From: CAYJFK01 sp964369475
GTDB lineage: Bacteria; Bacillota; Clostridia; Oscillospirales; Feifaniaceae
Direction: 5' to 3'
Assembly (NCBI GenBank): GCA_964369475.1
Contig: CAYJFK010000028.1
Location: 1-27,914 of the forward strand
Length of the DNA stretch: 27,914 bases
Made by a program: the position numbers and the translations under genes. The notes under the pieces were generated by a model, which was not told where the DNA came from, searched no databases, and saw nothing but the letters and a program-made list of their open reading frames with translations. Each line of letters opens with the position of its first letter. Within the stretch, counting starts at the first letter, position 1. Below are positions 1-7,512 of this stretch, piece by piece.

Positions 1-2
1 AC

Positions 3-659
3 AATGCCACAATCACAAACGGCTACAACAGCGGCAAAATCATCTCAAACTCCGATGACGGTTACGTTGGTGGTATTGCGGGAGAAATCAGCCAGAGCAC
101 GATTCAAAACAGCTACAACGTGGGGATTATCAACGGTGAAAACCCAAGCGGTGCGGGTGGCGTGTTAGGAAATGACGATTTCAGCAACACGCTTGAAAAC
201 TGTTACTGGCAGTCAGCGACCGACCTGTCCGGCATAGGTGAGATGGCCGAGAGTGGTGAGCGAAGCACCTATTCCAACATAGGTGTGTTTACCTCGGCTA
301 CGTCGACGATTAACGTTATCTTAAACGCAAACAGCAAAATCCCCACAAGTAATCTGCCTAACGCACTAAATACCGCCGCTATTGCGTATAACACCGCTCT
401 CAGAAGCGGTCAAAGGGCATACAGATGGGAGATGACGCAAGAGAGTGACTACCCCACCATCACAAGCTTAGAAATCACAGGCGATGCCGACTATGACGGG
501 GTGGTAACGGTCTCCGACTTAAAGAATATTGCAGCGGACGGCGTTTACAACACAACACCCACAGGGCAATCTCCTCTTGATGCAAACGGCGACGGCAAGA
601 TAAACTTTGGCGACCTTGCGATGGCGAGAAATAGTAAGAATTTTGGCAAGACAAATTAG
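3..659 (+). CDS. C-terminal part of a secreted GLUG-repeat protein with dockerin-like tail (5' end outside window)
   Basis: The frame is open from the left edge, so this is the last 218 codons or so of a longer gene. The visible N-terminal part has GLUG-type repeat units (NGYNSGKI, GYVGGIAGE, NSYNVGIING) that in known proteins form short beta-rich surface repeats. The last ~60 residues contain two EF-hand-like loops: a first loop beginning DADYDG and a second beginning DANGDGKINFGDL, followed by AMARNSKNFG. This is a dockerin-like calcium-binding layout. The same tail ends the two large proteins at 20753-24370 and 24833-27292, so the three probably share a docking or anchoring partner (inference). 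A strong terminator follows the stop. The signal peptide and full domain order lie upstream of the window. Confidence 0.85.
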   Translation, partial: NATITNGYNSGKIISNSDDGYVGGIAGEISQSTIQNSYNVGIINGENPSGAGGVLGNDDFSNTLENCYWQSATDLSGIGEMAESGERSTYSNIGVFTSATSTINVILNANSKIPTSNLPNALNTAAIAYNTALRSGQRAYRWEMTQESDYPTITSLEITGDADYDGVVTVSDLKNIAADGVYNTTPTGQSPLDANGDGKINFGDLAMARNSKNFGKTN

Positions 660-680
660 AACAGAAATGCGCAGAAGCAA

Positions 681-715
681 AAAGGCGGCTACCTCACACG
701 GTAGCCCCTTTTTTT
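681..715 (+). terminator. Intrinsic terminator of the GLUG/dockerin-like gene
   Basis: A GC-rich stem of about nine pairs (GGCTACC against GGTAGCC, extended by two G-C pairs around a bulged C) with a TCACA-type loop is followed by a run of seven T. It starts 22 bases after the stop codon at 659. Confidence 0.85.
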
Positions 716-746
716 ATCATCGGTGCGAAAACGCACAGCAAGTTAG

Positions 747-782
747 AAAAACACCGCAGTTTCGTTAAACTACGGTGTTTTT
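747..782 (-). terminator. Bidirectional hairpin terminator after tRNA-like element A
   Basis: The arms AAAAACACCGCAGTTT and AAACTACGGTGTTTTT pair with one mismatch around a CGTT loop, flanked by A and T runs so it can work on either strand. On the minus strand it ends transcripts from the reductase at 957-2681 just after tRNA-like element A. Its stem sequence differs from the terminators beside the other tRNA-like copies while pairing is kept. Confidence 0.8.
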
Positions 783-862
783 GATGGAGGTAAACCAAAT
801 TTCCTACTGCTGACCTCTGCAATGCCGGTCTTGTGCTCAGGCAAGCTCGCTATAAAGCGACC
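782..862 (-). repeat. tRNA-Ala-like intergenic element, copy A (diverged)
   Basis: Read on the minus strand it starts GGTCGCTTTA like copies D and E. It contains a GAGC D-arm-like piece, a degenerate anticodon arm with loop CCGGCAT, the block GAGGTCAGCAGTAGG, and an end TTTACCTCCATCA in place of TTATCTCCACCA. The anticodon stem no longer pairs well, so it cannot be a working tRNA. It lies about 95 bases after the stop of the reductase at 957-2681 and is followed directly by a terminator, the same order as in the other four copies. Confidence 0.65.
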
Positions 863-956
863 TAATAGCACCTCTTATTGAACACCGAGTACATTTAAAA
901 AGCTTTGTTTTCCGCAGGCACTGTCAGACCTTGCATTTTATGCTTTTATTTCAGTT

Positions 957-2681
957 CTATTGCAAGCTCTCATTGCTACTATCAAACGTTCCCGCTATTC
1001 TTCCAAAGACAAGCGCATCGGGAATTGCAGTAGTTGCCAGCCTATCATCTCCGAAAATGCCACCGACTACCTCGCCTGCCGCATACAAGTTGTCTATAAC
1101 ATCTCCGTTTATGTCTATAACCTGTGCCGATGTGTTAGTTTTAATGCCGCCTATGGTGTAATGAACGCTCGGCTTGCCTATTATTATGTAGAAAGGCCCT
1201 TCTTCAAGTGGTGGAAAATTATATTCTCGTCCGAACTCGTCCGCTTTGCCGCTTACAACATCCCTGTTATACTCGGCGAGAGTATCTTCAAGCTGATCCA
1301 CATCAAGCTCAAAAAACTCTGCGCACTCTTTTATCGTGTCTGCCTTAATCATTACCCCTTGATGTGTCCATTGAAGCATAAGATCTCGTATTCTGTCGTT
1401 TGGACTTGTTCTTTGGTGGACTTCTTCCGTGAAGACCTCGTACATTGTGTGATTAGGCTGTTCTAAGACCGCTTTTGCAAGCACATTTCTAATGTTGTTC
1501 TCGTTCACAAATCGCTCTCCGTTTTGGTTTATGTAAAAAGAACCGGCTTTAACTCTTGAGTCTTCGAGGAAGTAGTGGATGCCTGTTGCAGGGTTTGCAT
1601 AGTGGTAGAGTTGTATGTTCTCCATGTCGACAATGTCTGCCCCTATTTTTTGAGCCATAACTATACCATCGCCGTTTGACGTTGCAGGCGATGACGACAA
1701 AAAGTCCTCTCCTATGTCGCCCCAAGATGCGCCGTACTGCTCCCTCATCTCTACGTTATAGGAAAAACCTCCCGTCGCTATAACGACCCTATCGTTTGCA
1801 TATATCTCCTTGCCGTCCTCCATTTTAACTCCTATTGCTTTGCTATCCTCCATTAAAATATCGGTTACCAAGGTGTTGTATATCATTGTTACCTCTTGAC
1901 TGATCGCCCATTTTTCCATCTCATAGACAAGGCCTGTCCCTGCATCTGTAAACATTACAGCTCTTGCAACCGAGTGTCCCGATGTGTAGTAGGGTTTTTG
2001 TATTAGCTCTAAATCGGTATTGTCTAAAATCCATTCGACAGTTGGAGTAATATTATTTGCAATGATTTCGAGATGTTCTAAACTCCCCGAGCTGCCTCCT
2101 GCGTTGTACATATCCTCTGCAAAGAGTTCTTGGCTGTCATCGGGCGACAAGTTAGGCAGGCAGATTTGCGCTCCCGACATTTGGGTGCTTCCGCCTGTAA
2201 AGGGCATCTTTTCTATCACAATTACACTCTTGCCCTGCTCGCTTGCCGCATTTGCGCAGCTAAGCCCTGCCGCCCCCGAGCCGACAATTACAACATCGTA
2301 GCTCACCATAAGTGGAGGCTCTGCCTCCTCTATACTTTCACTTGCAAGAAAGAGCGATGCATCTACATTTCTTTGCTCGAGCAGATCTGTTAGAATAACG
2401 GCTATTTCTTTTTCAAGTTGATCTTCTCCGGACTCATTTATCTTTTGAGTTAGCAGTATATCCTCTGTTATCTCCTCAATATTCGCACTTACAGTGTCGT
2501 CAAACTCGCCCGTTATGTCAAGTTTCACTATGCTTGCATTTGAAAACTCGAGCAAGAGCAGGGCGTCCACACCATCAATAACTATCTCTTGTTCAACGTC
2601 AAAATTAGTCAGGTCTTGCGTGTTCGAGCATCCTGCGAGCATTATGGTGGCAAATAGTAGAAATAATATTTTTTTAAACAT
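957..2681 (-). CDS. Divergent flavoprotein reductase lipoprotein (fumarate reductase/FAD_binding_2 type)
   Basis: A 574-aa secreted FAD-dependent reductase of the flavocytochrome c/urocanate reductase superfamily. I chose the ATG at 2681 because it has a GAGG site eight bases upstream and opens directly on a lipoprotein signal (MFKKILFLLF..LAGC, Cys18). An upstream in-frame start at 2711 lacks this. The FAD motif VGSGAAG is near residue 134, and the C-terminal block ends NLYAAGEVVGG..FGRIAG. The region at residues 37-110 aligns by eye with the FMN_bind domain of the neighbour at 2755-4839 but lacks the GAT[ST] flavinylation motif. Active-site blocks are also altered: HYTIGG for the usual HHTMGG, and GDDRLATTA for GxNRLGGNA. 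Substrate is unknown. It sits downstream of the neighbouring reductase, separated by a hairpin, so partial co-transcription is possible. Confidence 0.85.
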   Translation of the reverse strand: MFKKILFLLFATIMLAGCSNTQDLTNFDVEQEIVIDGVDALLLLEFSNASIVKLDITGEFDDTVSANIEEITEDILLTQKINESGEDQLEKEIAVILTDLLEQRNVDASLFLASESIEEAEPPLMVSYDVVIVGSGAAGLSCANAASEQGKSVIVIEKMPFTGGSTQMSGAQICLPNLSPDDSQELFAEDMYNAGGSSGSLEHLEIIANNITPTVEWILDNTDLELIQKPYYTSGHSVARAVMFTDAGTGLVYEMEKWAISQEVTMIYNTLVTDILMEDSKAIGVKMEDGKEIYANDRVVIATGGFSYNVEMREQYGASWGDIGEDFLSSSPATSNGDGIVMAQKIGADIVDMENIQLYHYANPATGIHYFLEDSRVKAGSFYINQNGERFVNENNIRNVLAKAVLEQPNHTMYEVFTEEVHQRTSPNDRIRDLMLQWTHQGVMIKADTIKECAEFFELDVDQLEDTLAEYNRDVVSGKADEFGREYNFPPLEEGPFYIIIGKPSVHYTIGGIKTNTSAQVIDINGDVIDNLYAAGEVVGGIFGDDRLATTAIPDALVFGRIAGTFDSSNESLQ

Positions 2682-2718
2682 AGCAACCTCGTAGTAAATA
2701 GTAAGGATCATTATATAA

Positions 2719-2747
2719 CAAAGGGGCTGTTTTGAACAGCCCCTTTG
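2719..2747 (-). terminator. Hairpin between the two reductase genes
   Basis: A near-perfect 13-bp stem (AAAGGGGCTGTT against AACAGCCCCTTT, extended by C-G) with a 3-base loop starts eight bases after the stop of the 2755-4839 gene. The following T-run is weak, so it may attenuate rather than fully stop transcription into the downstream reductase. Confidence 0.65.
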
Positions 2748-2754
2748 AGTTTAA

Positions 2755-4839
2755 TTACTTATTGTTTGCCGCTTGCGAGCCTGCTATTCTGCCGAATACC
2801 GATAGGTCGGTAATCGCATTGCCGCCAAGACGGTTCGAGCCGTGGATTCCGCCTGTAACCTCGCCTGCTGCGTATAGGTTTTCTATTACATTGCCCTCTG
2901 TGTCGATGACCTGTGTATCTACATTGATCTCAACACCACCCATTGTGTGGTGAACAGCAGGTGCCGATTTAATGAAGTAGAAGGGGCCTTCTGTTGTGCT
3001 GTACTCTCTTAGACCTGATCTTCTGTTAAAGTCTTCGTCCACTCCGTTTTGAGCAAATGTGTTGTATCTCTCAAGTGTAGCCATAAACTGAGCTTCGTCG
3101 ATTTCAAAGAATGCGCAAGCCTCTGCTATTGTGTCTGCCTTAACTGCCTGACCCTCTGCAAGAAGCGAGTCGATCTCGTCGCCGAACTTGTCAAAGAACT
3201 CTGTTTCGTCTCCTGCTGTCTGCGTGAAGAAGGAGTAGGAAACGCCGCCCGTTTGCATAGCTGTTGTGTTGGAGATAACGTCACGTCTCTCAAGCTCTTC
3301 AACAAAGCGGTTGCCCTCTTTGTTTACAAGAATTGTTGTGCCAAGACCTCTACCCGAGTTTGCCGAGGAAAGAAGATCGCCCGTTACCGCATTTGCAGTG
3401 GGGTGCTTTTGTGTGTATTCCATGCCGACCAAGTTTGCACCTACGCCTTGAGCAAGTAGGATGCCGTCGCCCGTTGCAAGTATGCTGTTTGTGCAGATCG
3501 TGCCATCGACATATGTGTCGTCGTACATCTTGATTATGTCTGCATTCTGACCGTATCCGCCCGTTGCAAGGATAACGCCTTGCGATGCGTTAAAGATAAC
3601 TTCCTTGCCGTTGTTTGTAGCTTTAACACCTGTAACAACGCCTGCATCGTTTGTCATGATCTCTGTTGCAGTTGTGTCAAACATTACCTCTGCGCCCTGT
3701 GCTACCGCAAAATCGTACATTGTATCAAAAAGCTGTGCACCTTCACCCGCTGCGTAGTGCGAACGAGTTACCGAGTGTCCGCCTGCAAGGTTTAGATATG
3801 CCCATTCTACGCCGACAACATCTCTAAGGAAGTGAACAGAGTCTGCCGAGTTGTCTGTTAGAACCTTTACAAGGTCGGGGTTTGCAACATTGTCGCCGCC
3901 TATCATTGTATCGTCGAAGAAGGACTCGTTTGTGTCTTCAATCGCTTCGTCTGCTTGGAAGGATGTGCCCGATGCGTTTAAAACGCCGTCTGCAAGCTTT
4001 GTGTTACCGCCTGGAATCATTGCTTTGTCTATTACTATAACGCTTGCGCCGTCAAGGCTTGCCTGAATTGCCGCTGTGATACCTGCGCCGCCTGCGCCGA
4101 TAACAACGACCTGCGCATCGTAGCTGTCGTTTAGCTCCGGTCTTACAACTTCGCCTGTGGGAGTTTTAAAACTCTCGTCAAAGCCTGCTGTCTTTAGCGC
4201 CGCTTCGGTCGCACGGATCATTGCGCCCGACGACATTGTAGCACTTACTACCGTGTCTACCGCAAAGGAGTTTGTTGCTATCATGTCTGCTTCTACTATG
4301 TCAAAAGCGCCTTCAAAGCCGATTGTCTCGACATGCTCAAGAACTTCTACGCTCTCGATCTTCTCGTCTTTAATTGTAACGGCTACCTTAACCTCTCCGT
4401 TTTTGCCCTTTGATGAGCCTTCGTATGTGCCGTCTGCAACTGCCGCCGCTTCGACCTCTACGCCCATAGCCTTGTTAATTGCCTTGGTTGTAGCTTCGAT
4501 AATGGCATTCGATGTTAGAGTTGCACCTGCGGCAACATCTACTTCTGTTCCCTGTGCCTCAACAATAGCTGTCGGTACTTGCTCTAAAGCCGCATCGCTT
4601 ATGCCTGCTGTCTCGCCGTGCTCCAGAACTGTAACACCTGTGATCTCTGTGTCGGAAAATGCAACTTCAACTGTTACATCTCCGCCAAATCCGCTTGCTA
4701 CTTCTGTGTATGTACCGGCTGTGTACTTAGCTGTACCTGCCTCGCCTGCGTCGCCCTCGTCGCTCGTTGCCGGCTCCGACTGGCAAGCACTTAGCACAAG
4801 GCTTAGTGCAAGTGTGATAAATAATAATCTCTTTTTCAT
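2755..4839 (-). CDS. Secreted flavoprotein reductase with two FMN_bind domains and FAD_binding_2 domain
   Basis: A 694-aa lipoprotein reductase. The signal peptide ends at LSAC (Cys19). The first FMN_bind domain (about 38-122) carries DVAAGATLTS with a probable flavinylated Thr107. The second (about 135-215) carries DTVVSATMSS, a weakened form of the motif. The FAD fold starts at VVVIGAGGAG (about 245-253) and ends with VHHTMGGVEI and GGIHGSNRLGGNA, blocks that hold substrate-binding His and Arg in fumarate reductases of this family. By family knowledge, ApbE attaches FMN covalently, and such enzymes take electrons at the membrane to reduce fumarate-like or other enoates. The actual acceptor cannot be read here. 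The ribosome site AGGGGAG precedes the ATG well. It is divergent from the two-component system at 5013-7455, which is a plausible regulator. Confidence 0.92.
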   Translation of the reverse strand: MKKRLLFITLALSLVLSACQSEPATSDEGDAGEAGTAKYTAGTYTEVASGFGGDVTVEVAFSDTEITGVTVLEHGETAGISDAALEQVPTAIVEAQGTEVDVAAGATLTSNAIIEATTKAINKAMGVEVEAAAVADGTYEGSSKGKNGEVKVAVTIKDEKIESVEVLEHVETIGFEGAFDIVEADMIATNSFAVDTVVSATMSSGAMIRATEAALKTAGFDESFKTPTGEVVRPELNDSYDAQVVVIGAGGAGITAAIQASLDGASVIVIDKAMIPGGNTKLADGVLNASGTSFQADEAIEDTNESFFDDTMIGGDNVANPDLVKVLTDNSADSVHFLRDVVGVEWAYLNLAGGHSVTRSHYAAGEGAQLFDTMYDFAVAQGAEVMFDTTATEIMTNDAGVVTGVKATNNGKEVIFNASQGVILATGGYGQNADIIKMYDDTYVDGTICTNSILATGDGILLAQGVGANLVGMEYTQKHPTANAVTGDLLSSANSGRGLGTTILVNKEGNRFVEELERRDVISNTTAMQTGGVSYSFFTQTAGDETEFFDKFGDEIDSLLAEGQAVKADTIAEACAFFEIDEAQFMATLERYNTFAQNGVDEDFNRRSGLREYSTTEGPFYFIKSAPAVHHTMGGVEINVDTQVIDTEGNVIENLYAAGEVTGGIHGSNRLGGNAITDLSVFGRIAGSQAANNK

Positions 4840-4875
4840 AACTGCTCCCCTTTAAGTTTTAGTTTGTGCTATTAG

Positions 4876-4884
4876 ATTATCACA
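4876..4884 (-). promoter_or_regulatory. Possible extended -10 promoter of the two-FMN-domain reductase
   Basis: On the minus strand TGTGATAAT forms a TGn-type extended -10 about 40 bases upstream of the ATG. No good -35 is seen at 17-base spacing. This is a weak call. Confidence 0.35.
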
Positions 4885-4952
4885 TTTTTATCACGATGTA
4901 TTTGCAATATTTACAATTTTTTTTATAACTTTTACAACTTTTGAAAACGCAT

Positions 4953-4981
4953 TTGTAAATCTTGCAAAAATAACTTATAAT
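4953..4981 (+). promoter_or_regulatory. Sigma-A-type promoter of the two-component operon
   Basis: TTGTAA and a perfect TATAAT are separated by 17 bases, and the ATG at 5013 follows with a CGGAGGAC ribosome site. Two AACTTTT direct repeats (4927-4942) lie just upstream of the -35, a possible activator site. Confidence 0.75.
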
Positions 4982-4985
4982 AACA

Positions 4986-4995
4986 GTTGTACAAC
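4986..4995. promoter_or_regulatory. Palindrome GTTGTACAAC just after the -10
   Basis: A perfect 10-bp palindrome covers the expected transcription start of the two-component operon, where a repressor or the response regulator itself could bind. Its position supports a role, but the site is short enough to occur by chance. Confidence 0.35.
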
Positions 4996-5012
4996 AATTA
5001 TCGGAGGACATT

Positions 5013-6719
5013 ATGAGTTTTAGAAGCAAACTTCTTCGCAGTTTTTTAATATTAATTACCATTACTTTCACATTTTTAGCACTTTTCATTCAATATACAA
5101 TAAGTCTAAACAACAGAGAATATACCGAGCAGTCTACACTTAGACTTATAGAGGCAAAGGCTTCTGAGACGGGAAACTGGTTTTTCAACCTCATAAGCGA
5201 GTTTCGTGTGCTCTCTCAGCTCCCCTCTTTTAAATCGGTAGACTTTAGAGGAATCGACCCAATGATGGAGTCCATGACGAGCTTTTACAAAGAGGACAAC
5301 GACGTTCATTTGCTCGGTTTTGTAGGGACAAACGGCAAGAGCTCCAACACGACCGATAACGAGTTCGAGAACATAAGTCACGCCGATTTTAACACCTTGT
5401 TAAATACAAAGACAGAGTATATCATCAATCCCCCATCTTCTGCTAACATTTTGGAAAATATGTATACCGTCTACTACCCTGTACACGGATACGACGGCAA
5501 TGTATCAGGGCTGCTCTACGGCGGTATAACCTCGGGTGCAATTTCTCAAATGCTCTCTGAAATTACGTTAAACGACTCTGTTACTTGGATTGTTGACAAG
5601 CAGTTTAATGTTGTAAGCCACAACACCGACTATTTCTACAACTCGGTACTCGACAAGGACACGCTCGTTTCCTCCCTTTCGAGCAGTGGACTTGACAATG
5701 GTGTTATAAACCTTAAAAACATAGAAGGTCAAAAATCCACCATGGTGTACAGTAATATACCCTTTACCGACTTAACGCTTTGCAGTATTATAGACGATCG
5801 GACAATTCACTCTCACACTACATATATTACCGCTATGATATTTGCAATTTGGGTTGTACTTACAACGACGCTGATACTCTTTATATTCAAACTCAGCAAA
5901 GAGATAGCAAAGCCGCTAAACGAGCTGACAGGCAAGATGGACAGCTTTAAGCATGAGGATTTTACAAATATCAGCATCGATACCGACATAACCGACATTA
6001 AAGCGCTCGAGCGTTCGTATAACTCGCTTTTAGACAGGATAAAGACACTTATAGACGAGATCTATCTTGAGCAGAGCAATGTTAGAAATGCCGAGTTAAT
6101 GGCTTTGCAGTCGCAAGTTAACCCTCATTTTTTATATAACAGCCTCGACACTATAAAGTGGATGGCATTCGAGTATCAAGACGATGCTATATACACGCTA
6201 ATCGAAAATTTATCGAGCTTTTTCAAAATCTCTCTTAGTGACGGTCGTGACATGATAAGTCTATTAGAGGAGCTTGAGCACACGAAAAACTATCTTGAAA
6301 TTCAAAAGATAAGGTTTGCAGAGACTCTCGATTTTTCCTTTGATATAAGTGACGATATTAAAAATGTCCGAACTTTGAAGGTAATTGTTCAGCCCCTTGT
6401 CGAAAATTCGCTTTATCACGGTATAAAGGGCATCTCTCGTAAATGCCACATTAAAATAGAGGCCAAGAGAGATGGTGACAGGGTCGTTATAAAGGTAACA
6501 GACGACGGTGTAGGCATGAGTGATGAGCGCCTTATGACGATAAAAAACAACCTCGCCACACGAAAAAAGAGCGACAGCTACGGTCTTTACAACATCAACG
6601 AGCGCCTTTTTGTCAAGTATAACAACGACTACAACTTTGATATACGTAGCACCGAAAACGAGGGTACCGAAATAGAAATAAGCTTTGCTTTTGAAGAAAT
6701 GGAGGACAGCCGTGTATAA
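5013..6719 (+). CDS. Membrane sensor histidine kinase, YesM/LytS-like (His_kinase family)
   Basis: A 568-aa sensor kinase. A first membrane helix at about residues 9-29 and a second at about 270-294 enclose an extracytoplasmic sensing domain of some 240 residues, probably of Cache type (inference from layout). A HAMP-like linker follows (EIAKPLNELTGKM). The kinase core has LQSQVNPHFLYNSLDTIKW with phospho-acceptor His372, the N-box QPLVENSLYHGI, and G-box elements DDGVGM and YGLYNINERL, as in the His_kinase/HATPase_c pair of the YesM group. The partner response regulator overlaps its stop by eight bases. Being divergent from the FMN reductase suggests it senses an electron acceptor or related small molecule and controls that gene. 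This is inference. Confidence 0.93.
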   Translation: MSFRSKLLRSFLILITITFTFLALFIQYTISLNNREYTEQSTLRLIEAKASETGNWFFNLISEFRVLSQLPSFKSVDFRGIDPMMESMTSFYKEDNDVHLLGFVGTNGKSSNTTDNEFENISHADFNTLLNTKTEYIINPPSSANILENMYTVYYPVHGYDGNVSGLLYGGITSGAISQMLSEITLNDSVTWIVDKQFNVVSHNTDYFYNSVLDKDTLVSSLSSSGLDNGVINLKNIEGQKSTMVYSNIPFTDLTLCSIIDDRTIHSHTTYITAMIFAIWVVLTTTLILFIFKLSKEIAKPLNELTGKMDSFKHEDFTNISIDTDITDIKALERSYNSLLDRIKTLIDEIYLEQSNVRNAELMALQSQVNPHFLYNSLDTIKWMAFEYQDDAIYTLIENLSSFFKISLSDGRDMISLLEELEHTKNYLEIQKIRFAETLDFSFDISDDIKNVRTLKVIVQPLVENSLYHGIKGISRKCHIKIEAKRDGDRVVIKVTDDGVGMSDERLMTIKNNLATRKKSDSYGLYNINERLFVKYNNDYNFDIRSTENEGTEIEISFAFEEMEDSRV

Positions 6720-7455
6720 GGCAGTAATTGCAGACGATGAAACGATTATAAGAAAGGGCGTTAGCTCATTTTTAGCTAAACTCGACCCCGACATAGAGAT
6801 TTTCTCCTCCGCCAAAAACGGACTTGAAGCGATCGAGCTTGTAAGGAAAATTAATCCCGATCTACTTATAATAGATATAAACATGCCACAGCTAAACGGC
6901 TTGCAGGCAATAGAAGAAATACTAAGTTTTAATTCACACGTACAAATTATAATTATTTCAGGTTACAACGAATTCGATTATGCAAAAAAAGCAATCGATT
7001 TAGGGGTGCTTGGCTATCTTGTCAAGCCCTTTAAAGGGCAAGAATTCGAGGCGATAATCGCAAAGGCAAAACAGCGGCTCTCACAGTTAAATCAAAACAA
7101 CGTGCTAATGAACAAACTACATAACAGCGGCACGACAGACAAGGATGTTATGTCATTTATTTCAAGCAACTACTGTCACGAGGACATGAGCCTTATATTT
7201 GTCTGCGATGCGACGGGTTTAAGTCGAACGACGGTTGCCAATATAGTCAAGCAAAAGACCGACATGACGCTTACAAGGTACATAACATACCTTAGAATTG
7301 AACATGCAAAATCACTGCTACTGTCGGGCGAGATAAATATTAACCACATTTCTCAAATGCTCGGTTATAAAAATCAGCACTACTTCAGTAAGGTATTTAA
7401 GAGTACCGAAGGTGTAACGCCAAGCAAGTTTATCGAGCAAAACAGTGGTAGTTAG
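6712..7455 (+). CDS. Response regulator with receiver and AraC-type HTH domains, YesN-like
   Basis: A 247-aa DNA-binding response regulator. The GTG at 6712 is preferred: TGGAGGA lies just upstream inside the kinase gene, and the receiver domain then starts at once (YKAVIADDE). Receiver landmarks are Asp8/Asp9, phospho-acceptor Asp55 in LLIIDINMP, and Lys105 in YLVKPF. The C-terminal ~100 residues are an AraC-type double HTH (RYITYLRIEHAKSLL, ISQMLGYKNQHYFSKVFK). The linker is short, so this is a compact member compared with ~500-aa YesN proteins. The eight-base overlap with the kinase implies translational coupling. AraC-type regulators commonly bind direct repeats. Candidates are the AACTTTT pair at 4927-4942. 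Confidence 0.93.
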   Translation: MYKAVIADDETIIRKGVSSFLAKLDPDIEIFSSAKNGLEAIELVRKINPDLLIIDINMPQLNGLQAIEEILSFNSHVQIIIISGYNEFDYAKKAIDLGVLGYLVKPFKGQEFEAIIAKAKQRLSQLNQNNVLMNKLHNSGTTDKDVMSFISSNYCHEDMSLIFVCDATGLSRTTVANIVKQKTDMTLTRYITYLRIEHAKSLLLSGEININHISQMLGYKNQHYFSKVFKSTEGVTPSKFIEQNSGS

Positions 7456-7512
7456 AGTTATAACATGCTTTGACAATATCTCAGAAAATGGTCTAACAGG
7501 CTTTGATTTGCA

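Noticed and set aside
4157..4855. Long plus-strand open frame opposite the two-FMN reductase
   Set aside because: It is the antisense shadow of the reductase gene, Ser/Thr/Ala/Pro-rich low-complexity text with no domain. The same applies to 17274-17885 opposite the third reductase and 6264-6884 opposite the kinase.
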